Part shown: in pieces, positions 42,931-50,995 of the stretch
How positions within the stretch are numbered: the stretch's first letter is position 1
Layout: the number at the start of each line of letters is the position of its first letter
NCBI GenBank assembly: GCA_963716865.1
Contig: CAVQUF010000001.1
Span: 124,001 to 188,000 of the forward strand
Reading direction: 5' to 3'
Length of the DNA: 64,000 nucleotides
Source: AC-32 sp963716865
Lineage (GTDB): Bacteria; Actinomycetota; Thermoleophilia; Gaiellales; Gaiellaceae
The notes under the pieces: model-generated
What the model was told of the DNA's origin: nothing
The model's database searches: none
What the model saw: only the letters and a program-made list of their open reading frames with translations
Program-made: the position numbers and the translations under genes

Positions 42931-43584
42931 GTGAGCCGCGTGACCCGCACGGGCACGCTCGCCTCGGTCAAACAGGGCTACACGGACGGCACGCGCCGGC
43001 TCGCCTCCCGCTGGATCGCGGGCCTCGCGCGCACGCGCGTGAGCCCGAACGCGCTGACGGCGGCGGGGGTGACCCTCTGCGCAGTCGCGGCCGTGGTGGT
43101 CTGGTTCGCCGGGACGGGCGACAACGCCTGGCTGCTCTACTGGATCGCCGCGATCGTGTTCGTCGTCGGCTCGGTGCTCGACATCCTCGACGGCGCGCTC
43201 GCCCGGCGCAGCGACAAGGCCACTCCGTTCGGCGCCTTCCTCGACTCGATCTCGGACCGGGTCAGCGAGGGCTTCGTCCTGACCGCGATCGCGCTGGTGC
43301 TCGCGCACGACGGCAACCTCGTCGCGGTCGCGTTCACGATCGCGGCGATCGGCGGCTCGTTCCTCGTCTCGTACGCGCGCGCCAAGGCCGAGCTGCTCGG
43401 GCTGCGAGGCGACGTCGGCCTCGGCAGCCGCGCCGAGCGGGTCGTCCTGATCACGGCCGGCCTCGTGCTCGCCCCATGGATCGGGCTGCAGTGGCTGATC
43501 TACGTCCTCGCAGCGACGGCGTGGTTCACCGTGCTCCAGCGGATCGTGAGCGTCCGCGAGCAGCTTCGCCGTGGCGATACATAG
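42931..43584 (+). CDS. CDP-alcohol phosphatidyltransferase, probable phosphatidylinositol phosphate synthase
   Basis: A 217-residue membrane enzyme with the CDP-alcohol signature D-x2-DG-x2-AR-x8-G-x3-D-x3-D: DILDGALARRSDKATPFGAF continuing to LDSISDR. N-terminal RVSPNALTAAGVTL and six helices fit. Actinobacterial phosphatidylinositol-phosphate synthases have this length and join CDP-diacylglycerol to inositol 1-phosphate. The gene for that substrate's synthase is 33 bases downstream, so this function is the most likely. A phosphatidylglycerophosphate synthase is the main alternative. GTG start at 42931. Confidence 0.86.
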   Translation: MSRVTRTGTLASVKQGYTDGTRRLASRWIAGLARTRVSPNALTAAGVTLCAVAAVVVWFAGTGDNAWLLYWIAAIVFVVGSVLDILDGALARRSDKATPFGAFLDSISDRVSEGFVLTAIALVLAHDGNLVAVAFTIAAIGGSFLVSYARAKAELLGLRGDVGLGSRAERVVLITAGLVLAPWIGLQWLIYVLAATAWFTVLQRIVSVREQLRRGDT

Positions 43585-43599
43585 CCGCTAGGCAGACGC

Positions 43600-43627
43600 T
43601 ATAGTGCTAGCACTTCTGTGCTAGCAC
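43600..43627 (+). promoter_or_regulatory. two identical palindromes over a -10 box and the ino1 start codon
   Basis: TATAGT (43600-43605) looks like a -10 box. It overlaps a perfect 10-bp palindrome GTGCTAGCAC at 43604-43613. The same 10 bases recur at 43618-43627 after the spacer TTCT, with centres 14 bp apart. The GTG start codon (43618) is the first three bases of the second copy, so the mRNA has almost no leader. This looks like a paired-site operator for a ribbon-helix-helix repressor. The gene's own product has two such domains. I see no clear -35. Confidence 0.72.
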
Positions 43628-45069
43628 CAACGCGCAAGACCGTCCTCGTCCGGATGCCCTTCGGTCTCAAACGGGACCTCGCAGATGAGGTCCGCCGCTC
43701 CGGCCGCAGCCTGAACGACGTCGCCGTCGGCATCCTCGCCTCCCGCTTCGCGATCCCGTTCGAGCCCAGCGGGCGGCCCGGAAAGGAGCCGGGCGGCAGC
43801 GGCGCGGTGCTCCTGCGCATGCCGGCCGAGCTGAAGGACACGCTCGCCGCGCGCGCGGCACAGCGAAAGCGCAAACTCAACGAGCTGATCGTCGAGACTC
43901 TCGCCGAGCGGCTCGGAAAGGAACCGATGGCAACCACCAATGGAAAGGTGCGGCGCTCGGACGACAAGGTTCGCGTCGCGATCATCGGCGTCGGCAACTG
44001 CGCAAGCTCGCTCGTGCAGGGCGTCGAGTACTACAAGGACGCCGACCCGGACGCGTTCGTCCCCGGCCTGATGCACGTCGACCTCGGCGGCTACCACATC
44101 CGCGACGTCGAGTTCACGGCCGCGTTCGACGTCACCAGCGACAAGGTCGGCAAGGACCTCGCCGACGCGATCTGGGCCCACCCGAACAACACGATCAAGT
44201 TCGCGGACGTGCCCAAGACGGGCATCACCGTCTCGCGCGGCATGACCCACGACGGCATCGGCAAGTACCTCTCGGAGGTCGTGACCAAGGCGTCGGGCGA
44301 GACGGACGACGTCGTCGGGATCCTCAAGGAGACCGGCACCGACGTCGTGATCAACTACCTCCCGGTCGGCTCCGAGGAGGCGACCAAGTGGTACACGGAG
44401 CAGATCCTCAACGCGGGCTGCGCGATGGTCAACTGCATGCCGATCTTCATCGGGCGCGAGAGCTACTGGCAGCGGCGCTTCGAGGAGCAGGGCCTGCCGA
44501 TCATCGGCGACGACATCAAGTCGCAGGTCGGCGCCACGATCACGCACCGCGTCCTCACGAGCATCTTCCGCGACCGCGGGGTGCGCGTAGACCGGACGTA
44601 TCAGCTCAACTTCGGCGGAAACGCCGACTTCATGAACATGCTGGAGCGAGAGCGCCTCGAGTCGAAGAAGATCTCGAAGACGTACTCGATCCAGTCGACG
44701 CTCCCCTACGAGCTCGACGCGAAGAACATCCACGTCGGCCCGTCCGACTACGTGCCCTGGCTGGAGGACCGCAAGTGGGCCTACATCCGGCTCGAGGGGA
44801 CCGCGTTCGGCGACGTGCCGCTGAACGCCGAGCTGAAGATCGAGGTCTGGGACTCGCCCAACTCGGCCGGGGTCGTGATCGACGCGGTGCGGCTCGCGAA
44901 GCTCGCGCTCAACAACGGCGTCTCCGGCGCGCTCGGCGGCCCGTGCGCGTACCTGATGAAGTCGCCGCCGAAGCAGTACAACGACGAAGAGGCGCGGGAC
45001 ATGACCGAGGACTTCATCCGCAAGCACGCGCGCAAGCCGGTGAAGGCGGCCGCCACCGGGAAAGCCTAG
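43618..45069 (+). CDS. ino1: inositol-1-phosphate synthase with N-terminal tandem ribbon-helix-helix domains
   Basis: A 483-residue protein. Residues about 6-47 (TVLVRMPFGLKRDLADEVRR, then SLNDVAVGILASRF) and 62-100 (AVLLRMPAELKDTLAARAAQ, then KLNELIVETLAERLG) are two Arc/CopG-type ribbon-helix-helix repeats. From about 104 comes an NAD-dependent inositol-3-phosphate synthase: VRVAIIGVGNCASSL, INYLPVGSEEATKWYTEQIL, QLNFGGNADFMNML and ALGGPCAYLMKSPP. It turns glucose 6-phosphate into inositol phosphate. An internal ATG at 43927 with AAAGGA four to five bases upstream could also give the enzyme alone. The operator at the start suggests autorepression (inferred). This domain set is not one I know. 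Confidence 0.88.
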   Translation: MLAPTRKTVLVRMPFGLKRDLADEVRRSGRSLNDVAVGILASRFAIPFEPSGRPGKEPGGSGAVLLRMPAELKDTLAARAAQRKRKLNELIVETLAERLGKEPMATTNGKVRRSDDKVRVAIIGVGNCASSLVQGVEYYKDADPDAFVPGLMHVDLGGYHIRDVEFTAAFDVTSDKVGKDLADAIWAHPNNTIKFADVPKTGITVSRGMTHDGIGKYLSEVVTKASGETDDVVGILKETGTDVVINYLPVGSEEATKWYTEQILNAGCAMVNCMPIFIGRESYWQRRFEEQGLPIIGDDIKSQVGATITHRVLTSIFRDRGVRVDRTYQLNFGGNADFMNMLERERLESKKISKTYSIQSTLPYELDAKNIHVGPSDYVPWLEDRKWAYIRLEGTAFGDVPLNAELKIEVWDSPNSAGVVIDAVRLAKLALNNGVSGALGGPCAYLMKSPPKQYNDEEARDMTEDFIRKHARKPVKAAATGKA

Positions 45070-45097
45070 GGCTCTGACCGGGCTAGACTCGGGGCCG

Positions 45098-46831
45098 ATG
45101 GGCCTCCGCGTCTGCCTGGTCACGCCGTTCGCCTGGTCGCGCCCCCACGACGTCAACGAGCACGTGGCGGGGATCGCCGCGGAGCTGAGGAAGCTCGGGC
45201 ACTCCGTCACCGTGCTCGCACCGTCGACGCGGGCCGCCGACCTGCTCGCCGGCCGGCGTGCGCTGCTCGACGGCGCGAACGCCGAGGTGATCGCGCTCGG
45301 CCCCGCCTTTCCGGTCTCCCGGCGGAGCCGGATCGGCGTCCCGGTCGGCGTCAGGGCGAACCTCTCGCTCGCGCTCGACAGGGGCGGGTACGACGTCGTC
45401 CACGGCTTCGAGCCCGCCCTGCCGAGCCTCTCGTACCTGGCGCTCCGCGACGCGCGGGCGCTGGCGGTCGCGACGTTCTTCTCGCCGGAGCGGCTCGGCT
45501 ACCCGCCCGGGCGGGCGCAGCGCGAGCGGCTGCTCGGGCGGATCGACGCGCTGATCGCGACCTCGGAAGCGACCGCCGAGGCCGCCTCAGCCCGGCTTCC
45601 GGGCGCGTACCGCGTCCTCGGCCCCGGCGTCGACACCGAGCTCTTCCGGCCCAGGCGCACGCGGCGGCGCGTCGTCTACGAGTGGCGCCCCGGCGAGCGG
45701 GCCCTGACCCGGGCGGTCAGCCGCGCGCTGAAGGAGCTGCCCGACTGGGAGCTCATCCTGCTGCGGACGAAGCCGCTGGCCGGGCGGCCAACGGTCTCGC
45801 GCCCGCTGCGGGGCCGCACCCACGTCCGCACCCTGCGCGACGGCACGGCCCGCGCGCCGCTCCTCAACGCTGCGGCCATCTTCGTTCCCGCGTTCGAGGG
45901 CCTCGACCGCCTCTTGCTCGAGGCCGAGGCGGCCGGAGCGGCGATCGTCTCCCCGCCGAGAGTGCGCGAGCAGCCGGAGCTCGCCGCGGCCGCGATCGAA
46001 CGGCTGGCGGAGGACACGGAGTTCCGAGCACGCTGCCAGGAGGAGGCGCGCGCGAATGCCGAGCGGCAGAGCTTCGCCGTGCTGGCAGGAGAGCTCGACC
46101 GTCTCTACCGCGAGCTGGCCGCGCGGAGGAGGCCCGAGCTGGCCGCCTTCACGTTGCCGCCGAACCGCGACTCGATCGTGGTCGACCTGCACCTGCACAC
46201 CTCGTGGTCGCACGACTGCGGGATCCCCGTCGAGGACCTGCTCGACCACGCCGAGGCGGAGGGGCTCGGTGCGATCGCGGTCACCGACCACAATGTGTTC
46301 GGCGGAGCGCTCGAGGCCGTCGAGCTCGCGCGCGGGCGCGACCTGACCGTCATCCCCGGCGAGGAGGTGAAGACCGACGGCCAGGGCGAGGTGATCGGCC
46401 TCTTCCTCTCGGAGGAGATCCCGCGCGGGATGTCGTTCGGCGACACGGTGGCGGCGATTCGCGCCCAGGGCGGGGTCGTCTACCTCCCCCACCCGTTCGA
46501 CCGGCTGCACGCGATCCCGGATCCCGCGACGCTGCACGAGCACCTGGACGAGCTCGACGTGCTCGAGGTCTACAACGCCCGCCTTCTGTTCGAGGCCTAC
46601 AACGACGAGGCGCTTCGCTTCGCGCGCAAGTACGGGCTGACCATGGGAGCCGGCTCCGACGCGCACGTCCTGCAGGGCGTGGGCACGGGCGGGATCCGGA
46701 TGCGCGGCTTCGACGGGCCGGAGGAGTTCCTCGCGAGCCTCCAGACGGCGCAGGTCCTGCGGCGGCCGCGCTCGCTGCTCTACCTCCAGTCGCTCAAGTG
46801 GGCGGCGCAGGCCAAGGAAAGAGTCCGCTAG
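45098..46831 (+). CDS. GT4-like glycosyltransferase fused to a PHP-type phosphoesterase
   Basis: A 577-residue two-domain protein. Residues 1-345 are a GT-B glycosyltransferase: VCLVTPFAWSRPHDVNEHV at the N-terminus, YDVVHGFEP, and a C-terminal ExxxxxxxE pair at Glu267 and Glu275 (EGLDRLLLEAEAAG). The usual central donor loop is weak. Residues 360-577 are a PHP domain with metal motifs DLHLHTSWSHD, TDHN, PGEEVK, YLPHPFDR and GSDAH. Such PHP domains hydrolyse phosphate esters. Beside PI-phosphate synthase and ino1, the transferase half may act as a PimA-like mannosyltransferase. The role of the phosphoesterase half is open. ATG start at 45098. Confidence 0.84.
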   Translation: MGLRVCLVTPFAWSRPHDVNEHVAGIAAELRKLGHSVTVLAPSTRAADLLAGRRALLDGANAEVIALGPAFPVSRRSRIGVPVGVRANLSLALDRGGYDVVHGFEPALPSLSYLALRDARALAVATFFSPERLGYPPGRAQRERLLGRIDALIATSEATAEAASARLPGAYRVLGPGVDTELFRPRRTRRRVVYEWRPGERALTRAVSRALKELPDWELILLRTKPLAGRPTVSRPLRGRTHVRTLRDGTARAPLLNAAAIFVPAFEGLDRLLLEAEAAGAAIVSPPRVREQPELAAAAIERLAEDTEFRARCQEEARANAERQSFAVLAGELDRLYRELAARRRPELAAFTLPPNRDSIVVDLHLHTSWSHDCGIPVEDLLDHAEAEGLGAIAVTDHNVFGGALEAVELARGRDLTVIPGEEVKTDGQGEVIGLFLSEEIPRGMSFGDTVAAIRAQGGVVYLPHPFDRLHAIPDPATLHEHLDELDVLEVYNARLLFEAYNDEALRFARKYGLTMGAGSDAHVLQGVGTGGIRMRGFDGPEEFLASLQTAQVLRRPRSLLYLQSLKWAAQAKERVR

Positions 46832-46854
46832 CCGAGAACGAGACCGTTGGCTTT

Positions 46855-47439
46855 ATGTCCAGCACGACCGACGAGATCTTCGACAAGTACCTGCAAAAGG
46901 CGATCGCCGAGATCAACGAGCTCTCGGACGAGATCGCCCGCGCGGCCGGCGAGGGGCGCGTGCCGGTGCTCGGGTCCGGGCATCCGCTGGCCGACGTGAT
47001 GCTCCTGAAGCACGCGCCTCAGCCGTCCGAGGTGCAGGAGGGCGTCGCCTTCTACGGGCGGGCCGGGCAGGCGATCCTCAAGTCGCTGCAGCGTTTGCGC
47101 GTCGACCCGATGGCGGTCTACGGGACGAACTGCCTCAAGTTCGCCGACGGCGACCCCGAGGAGGCACGGCCCTGGCTCACGCGGGAAGTGCACATCGTCC
47201 AGCCGAAGCTCGTCGTGGTGATGGGCGAGGAGGCGCTCGGTTTCCTGAACGAGCTCGAGTTCCCGCTCGCTGAGCCCGTCGAGGCCGAGCTCGGCGACCT
47301 GCAGCGCTTCACCCCGACGATCCAGGCGCTCCACGTACCCGACATCGACGGCTCTCTCGACGAGCAGCGCGCCAAGACCCGATTCTGGAACGCATTCAAG
47401 ACACTGGGCCCCTGGTGGGCCGAGCTTCCGCCGTACTGA
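46855..47439 (+). CDS. uracil-DNA glycosylase superfamily protein
   Basis: A 194-residue protein. It has the family order: VMLLKHAPQPSEVQEG in place of the GEAPG motif, then AFYGRAGQAILKSLQRL, VYGTNCLKF (start of the beta strand with Asn), and QPKLVVVMGEEALGF. This is close to family-4/5 glycosylases that remove uracil from DNA. The Cys residues that hold the [4Fe-4S] cluster in those families are not visible (one Cys only), so activity is uncertain. ATG at 46855 is preferred. The frame is open upstream but as a shadow of the glycosyltransferase gene. It overlaps the next gene by 25 bases. Confidence 0.78.
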   Translation: MSSTTDEIFDKYLQKAIAEINELSDEIARAAGEGRVPVLGSGHPLADVMLLKHAPQPSEVQEGVAFYGRAGQAILKSLQRLRVDPMAVYGTNCLKFADGDPEEARPWLTREVHIVQPKLVVVMGEEALGFLNELEFPLAEPVEAELGDLQRFTPTIQALHVPDIDGSLDEQRAKTRFWNAFKTLGPWWAELPPY

Positions 47440-48155
47440 CGCCCCGGATCGCGGCCTTCGTCGTCCTGGCCGCGGTACTCGGCGTCTACTACGGCGTGCA
47501 CGAGTCGCTCTGGTACGCGCCGTCCGTGTGGTGGGACATCGCGTTCCTCGGGATCATCCTGATCCCGGCCGTGTTCGGGCTCGTCTACCTCGCGCTGCCC
47601 CTATGGCCGACGCCGCCGCTGCAGCTCGGCCTCGTCGGGATCGCGTTCCTCGCGCTCGCGTTCGTGCTCCAGTACGCGGGAGCCGTCGGGGCTGCGAACT
47701 TCGCCAAGCTCGCGGCGATGACCGCGTTCGCGTGGGTCTTCCTCCACTTCTTCGAGGAGGTGAGCTGGGTCTTGCTCGTCGCCCTGCTCGTGCCCTGGGT
47801 GGACGCCTACTCCGTCTGGCGCGGGCCGACGCACCACATCGTCACGCACGAGCGCCATGTCTTCACGACGCTCTCGTTCGCGTTTCCCGTTCCGGGACAG
47901 AGCGGGGCCGCGAACCTCGGGCTGCCGGACCTGCTCTTCTTCGCGCTCTTCCTCGGAGCCGCGGCGCGCTTCAACCTGCGCGTCTTCTGGACCTGGCTCG
48001 CGCTCACCGCCTCGATCGGCACGACGATGGCACTCGCCACGGAGTTCGTGGTCGGTGGGCTGCCGGCACTCCCGCTGCTCTCGCTCGGGTTCCTGCTCCC
48101 GAACGCCGACCTCCTCTGGCGCTCGATGCGGAAGCCGCGCGCGGCCGGGGCGTAG
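47415..48155 (+). CDS. presenilin/SPP-like (A22-type) intramembrane aspartyl protease candidate
   Basis: A 246-residue protein with about eight helices. The A22 protease landmarks appear in the right order. Helix five (about 117-136) has Asp130 in PWVDAYSVWRG, as in the YD motif. After a loop (FAFPVPGQSGAANL) helix six begins with GLPD, Asp172, where presenilins have GLGD. One helix later, the next helix carries PAL at 217-219 (GGLPALPLLSLGF). The only change is Gly to Pro in GLGD. Archaeal relatives also show this layout. Substrate unknown. GTG at 47415 overlaps the glycosylase gene by 25 bases. Function inferred from motifs alone. Confidence 0.7.
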   Translation: MGRASAVLTPRIAAFVVLAAVLGVYYGVHESLWYAPSVWWDIAFLGIILIPAVFGLVYLALPLWPTPPLQLGLVGIAFLALAFVLQYAGAVGAANFAKLAAMTAFAWVFLHFFEEVSWVLLVALLVPWVDAYSVWRGPTHHIVTHERHVFTTLSFAFPVPGQSGAANLGLPDLLFFALFLGAAARFNLRVFWTWLALTASIGTTMALATEFVVGGLPALPLLSLGFLLPNADLLWRSMRKPRAAGA

Positions 48156-48159
48156 CGGC

Positions 48160-49524
48160 TCAGCCGCGGGTCAGAAGCGCGACCGTCTCGATGTGCGGCG
48201 TGTGCGGGAACATGTCCACCGGCCGCGCGCGCACGAGCGTGTAGCCCCACTCGCTCGCGAGCTCCTTCACGTTCCCGGCGAGCGTGGTCGGGTTGCACGA
48301 GACGTAGACGATCCTCGGTGCACCGAGTCGTCCCACGCGCCGGAGGGACTTGCCCGAGAGCCCCGCGCGCGGGGGATCGACGACGACCACGTCCGGCGGC
48401 CCCGCGCGGTCGTGCAGATCCTCCAGTGACGCACCGACCTCGCCTGCGAAGAAGGCGGCGTTCGCGATCCCGTTCAGCTCGGCGTTCTCCAGCGCGCACG
48501 CGACCGACTCCTCCGACACCTCCACCCCCCACACCGTCAGCGCCCGGGACGCGAGCGTCAGCCCGATCGTCCCGATCCCGCAGTACAGGTCGTACACCGT
48601 CTCGCCGCCGGTCAGCCCCGCGAACTCCCCGGCCAGCCCGTAGATCCGCTCGGCCATCGCCGTGTTCGTCTGCAGAAACGCGTTCGGGCGTACGCGGAAG
48701 CGCAGGCCGCACAGCTCCTCCTCGATCGCCTCCTCGCCCCAGAGAAGCGTCGTCGGCAGATTCGTCACCTCCGCGGGCGAGTCGTTCTCGGCCCAGTGCA
48801 CCGAGCGGACCTGAGGGAAGCGCCGCAGCACCTCGGCGAGCTCGTCGCGGTCGAAGCGCTCCCCGGGTGCGGTCACGAGCTGGACGAGCAGCTGTCCGGT
48901 GTTCCGGCCCTCGCGCAGGACGAGATGCCGCAGGTAGCCGGTGTGCTCGGCCTGGTCGTACGGCTCGAGCTTCTCCGCGCGTGCCCAGTCGCGAACCGCG
49001 TCGCGGACCGCGTTGCCGAGGTCGGTCGTCAGCCAGCAGCGTTGGATGTCGAGCACCTCGTCCCAGCGCCCGGCCCGGTGGAACCCGAGCGCGGGCCCGG
49101 CCGGCGTCGCCGTGAACGAGTACTCGAGCTTGTTGCGGTAATGGAAGATCTCCTCCGCGGGGACGATCGGCTCGAGCGGCGGCTCCGCGATCCTGCCGAT
49201 CCGCCGCAGCGCGTCCGCGACCTGCTCCTCCTTCGCCGCGACCTGCGCCTCGTAGGCGAGATCCTGGAAGCGGCAGCCGCCGCAGGCCGGGTAGTGCGCA
49301 CACGGCGCCTCGACCCGCTGCGCGCCGGGCTCGAGCACCTCGACGGCCGTGGCCTCCGCGAAGTTTCGCTTCACCTTCGTCACCCGCGCGCGCACGCGAT
49401 CGCCCGGCAGCGCGCGCCGCACGAACACGACGAAGCCGTCCAGCCGCGCGACGCCGTTCCCGCCGTAGGCCAGCGAGTCGATCGCGAGCTCGAGCTCCTC
49501 GTCCATGCGAACCGGCGCGGCCAC
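48160..49524 (-). CDS. rlmD: 23S rRNA (uracil-5-)-methyltransferase, RlmD/RumA-type
   Basis: A 454-residue SAM-dependent enzyme. An N-terminal TRAM domain (about 8-65) is followed by the [4Fe-4S] Cys group CAHYPACGGC with CRF, then the methyltransferase domain: NAFLQTNTAMAERIYGL, VYDLYCGIGTIGLTLA (SAM site), VVVDPPRAGLSGKSL and the catalytic SCNPTTLAGNV. It makes 5-methyluridine in 23S rRNA. TrmA-like tRNA activity cannot be excluded by sequence. GTG at 49524, or ATG at 49506 just before DEELELAIDSLAYGG, which is the better start for the family. Confidence 0.92.
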   Translation of the reverse strand: MAAPVRMDEELELAIDSLAYGGNGVARLDGFVVFVRRALPGDRVRARVTKVKRNFAEATAVEVLEPGAQRVEAPCAHYPACGGCRFQDLAYEAQVAAKEEQVADALRRIGRIAEPPLEPIVPAEEIFHYRNKLEYSFTATPAGPALGFHRAGRWDEVLDIQRCWLTTDLGNAVRDAVRDWARAEKLEPYDQAEHTGYLRHLVLREGRNTGQLLVQLVTAPGERFDRDELAEVLRRFPQVRSVHWAENDSPAEVTNLPTTLLWGEEAIEEELCGLRFRVRPNAFLQTNTAMAERIYGLAGEFAGLTGGETVYDLYCGIGTIGLTLASRALTVWGVEVSEESVACALENAELNGIANAAFFAGEVGASLEDLHDRAGPPDVVVVDPPRAGLSGKSLRRVGRLGAPRIVYVSCNPTTLAGNVKELASEWGYTLVRARPVDMFPHTPHIETVALLTRG

Positions 49525-49533
49525 GCCGCCAGA

Positions 49534-50943
49534 CTAGGAGAACGGCGGGTGCGTCGGCAGGATCATCGGCGCTCGCGGCTTCTGCTCGAAGTCGAAGTCG
49601 AGCGTGAGGTCTCCGGCCTGCGGGAAGTTCTCGCGCACGTCCGGCCGGGGGTCGGGGCGCCCGTCCGTCGCGGGATCGATGCGGGCGCCGCCGAGGAAGT
49701 CGTCCTCGATGAACTTCACGAACCCGTCCAGGCTCGCGGTCTGGTGGTCGACGAATCCCTCTTTCGCGTACGGCGAGATCACGAGCGCGGGCACACGCAG
49801 GCCGTAGCCGTTCCCGTCGACCTTCGGGGGCTGGACGTGGTCGTAGAAGCCGCCCCAGTCGTCCCAGGCGAGGAAGATCGCCGTCGAGGGCCAGTCCGGG
49901 CTCTTCATGATCGCGTTGATGACACTCGTGACGTACGCCTGTCCGCGGGTGACGAGCGCCGGTGGGTGCTCGCTGACCCGGTTGTTGGGCACGAGCCACG
50001 AGAGCGACGCGAGCTTCCCCTGCCTGGCGGCGTGGAAGAACTCCCTCATCGGCTGGATGTTCTTGAGCTGGTGGTCCTGCTTGACCGTGTCGAACCAGGG
50101 CAGCGGGTTCCAGATCCCAGGGGTCTTCGCGCTCTGCCAGACCTTCTTGCAGACCATCCCGTCGCCGTCGCAGTCCGGCTGGGCGCCCTTGAACACGTAG
50201 TAGCGCCAGGAGACATTGTTCTTGTGCATCAGGTAGGTGAGGTCGGTCCACGCGTAGTCCGGCTTCTTGTTCGTCGGGTTCTGCGCCTCGTGCGGCGGAG
50301 CGATCGGGTTCTCGAGCGCGTTCACGCAGCTCATCGGGTCGCCGCGCCCGTGGCAGCGGGCCGACCACTCCGAGACCATGAACAGGTGGGCCGGCAGGCT
50401 CCACGAGGTGACCGGCTCGAACATGTGGTCCATCAGCACGAAGTGGCGCGCGTAGTCCCAGTAGTTCGGGATCTCGTGCCAGTCGTGGTAGCCCATCACG
50501 TCGGGCTTGTCGGCCCCCAGCGAGCAGAGCGGCGAGTCCGGGTTCTTCTCGCAGCCGGCGACCAGCCCGCGCCGGGCCTCGCGGATGAACCCGTCCATCT
50601 TCCCGCCGTCGATGTCCCTGACCGCGTCCAGATGCTCGTGCGGGCCCGCCGTGTTCCGGTCGAGCGTGTCGTGGTAAGGACGCACGCACACCTGCGTCCT
50701 CGGGTCGGGCGAGCAGACCGTGAACCTGCCGTTCCGCCGAGGGATTCCGTCGGCGCCCGGGTACGTGCCGAAGTAGGAGTCGAACGAGCGGTTCTCCTGC
50801 ATCACGACCACGACGTGGCGGATCTTGTGGATGCCCGCGAGCGAGATCGAGTGCGCGTGCGGCCGTCCGGTGTGCGAGAAGAAGACCGCGCCCGAAACCG
50901 CTGCGACGGACAGCGCGAGGAGGACCGGCAGCCGTCGGGGCAC
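49534..50943 (-). CDS. secreted phospholipase C-like phosphoesterase
   Basis: A 469-residue protein with a signal peptide or anchor (about 5-22). The phosphoesterase domain (PF04185) starts HVVVVMQENRSFDSYFGTYP, with the Asn and Ser typical of the metal site, then GYHDWHEIPNYWDYA, LMDHMFEPVTSWSLPAH, and FLAWDDWGGFYDHVQPP with Asp, Asp and His. Relatives include phospholipase C of mycobacteria and Pseudomonas and acid phosphatases. It is outside the cell and likely cuts phospholipids or phosphoesters for phosphate supply. It is related in fold to, but not close to, the phosphoesterase at 3788. Codon use is normal. Confidence 0.9.
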   Translation of the reverse strand: MPRRLPVLLALSVAAVSGAVFFSHTGRPHAHSISLAGIHKIRHVVVVMQENRSFDSYFGTYPGADGIPRRNGRFTVCSPDPRTQVCVRPYHDTLDRNTAGPHEHLDAVRDIDGGKMDGFIREARRGLVAGCEKNPDSPLCSLGADKPDVMGYHDWHEIPNYWDYARHFVLMDHMFEPVTSWSLPAHLFMVSEWSARCHGRGDPMSCVNALENPIAPPHEAQNPTNKKPDYAWTDLTYLMHKNNVSWRYYVFKGAQPDCDGDGMVCKKVWQSAKTPGIWNPLPWFDTVKQDHQLKNIQPMREFFHAARQGKLASLSWLVPNNRVSEHPPALVTRGQAYVTSVINAIMKSPDWPSTAIFLAWDDWGGFYDHVQPPKVDGNGYGLRVPALVISPYAKEGFVDHQTASLDGFVKFIEDDFLGGARIDPATDGRPDPRPDVRENFPQAGDLTLDFDFEQKPRAPMILPTHPPFS

Positions 50944-50995
50944 GCACGAAACCTACGACGCGTCTGTTGAGTTCAGGTGAAGCGTTAGTTGTGCG

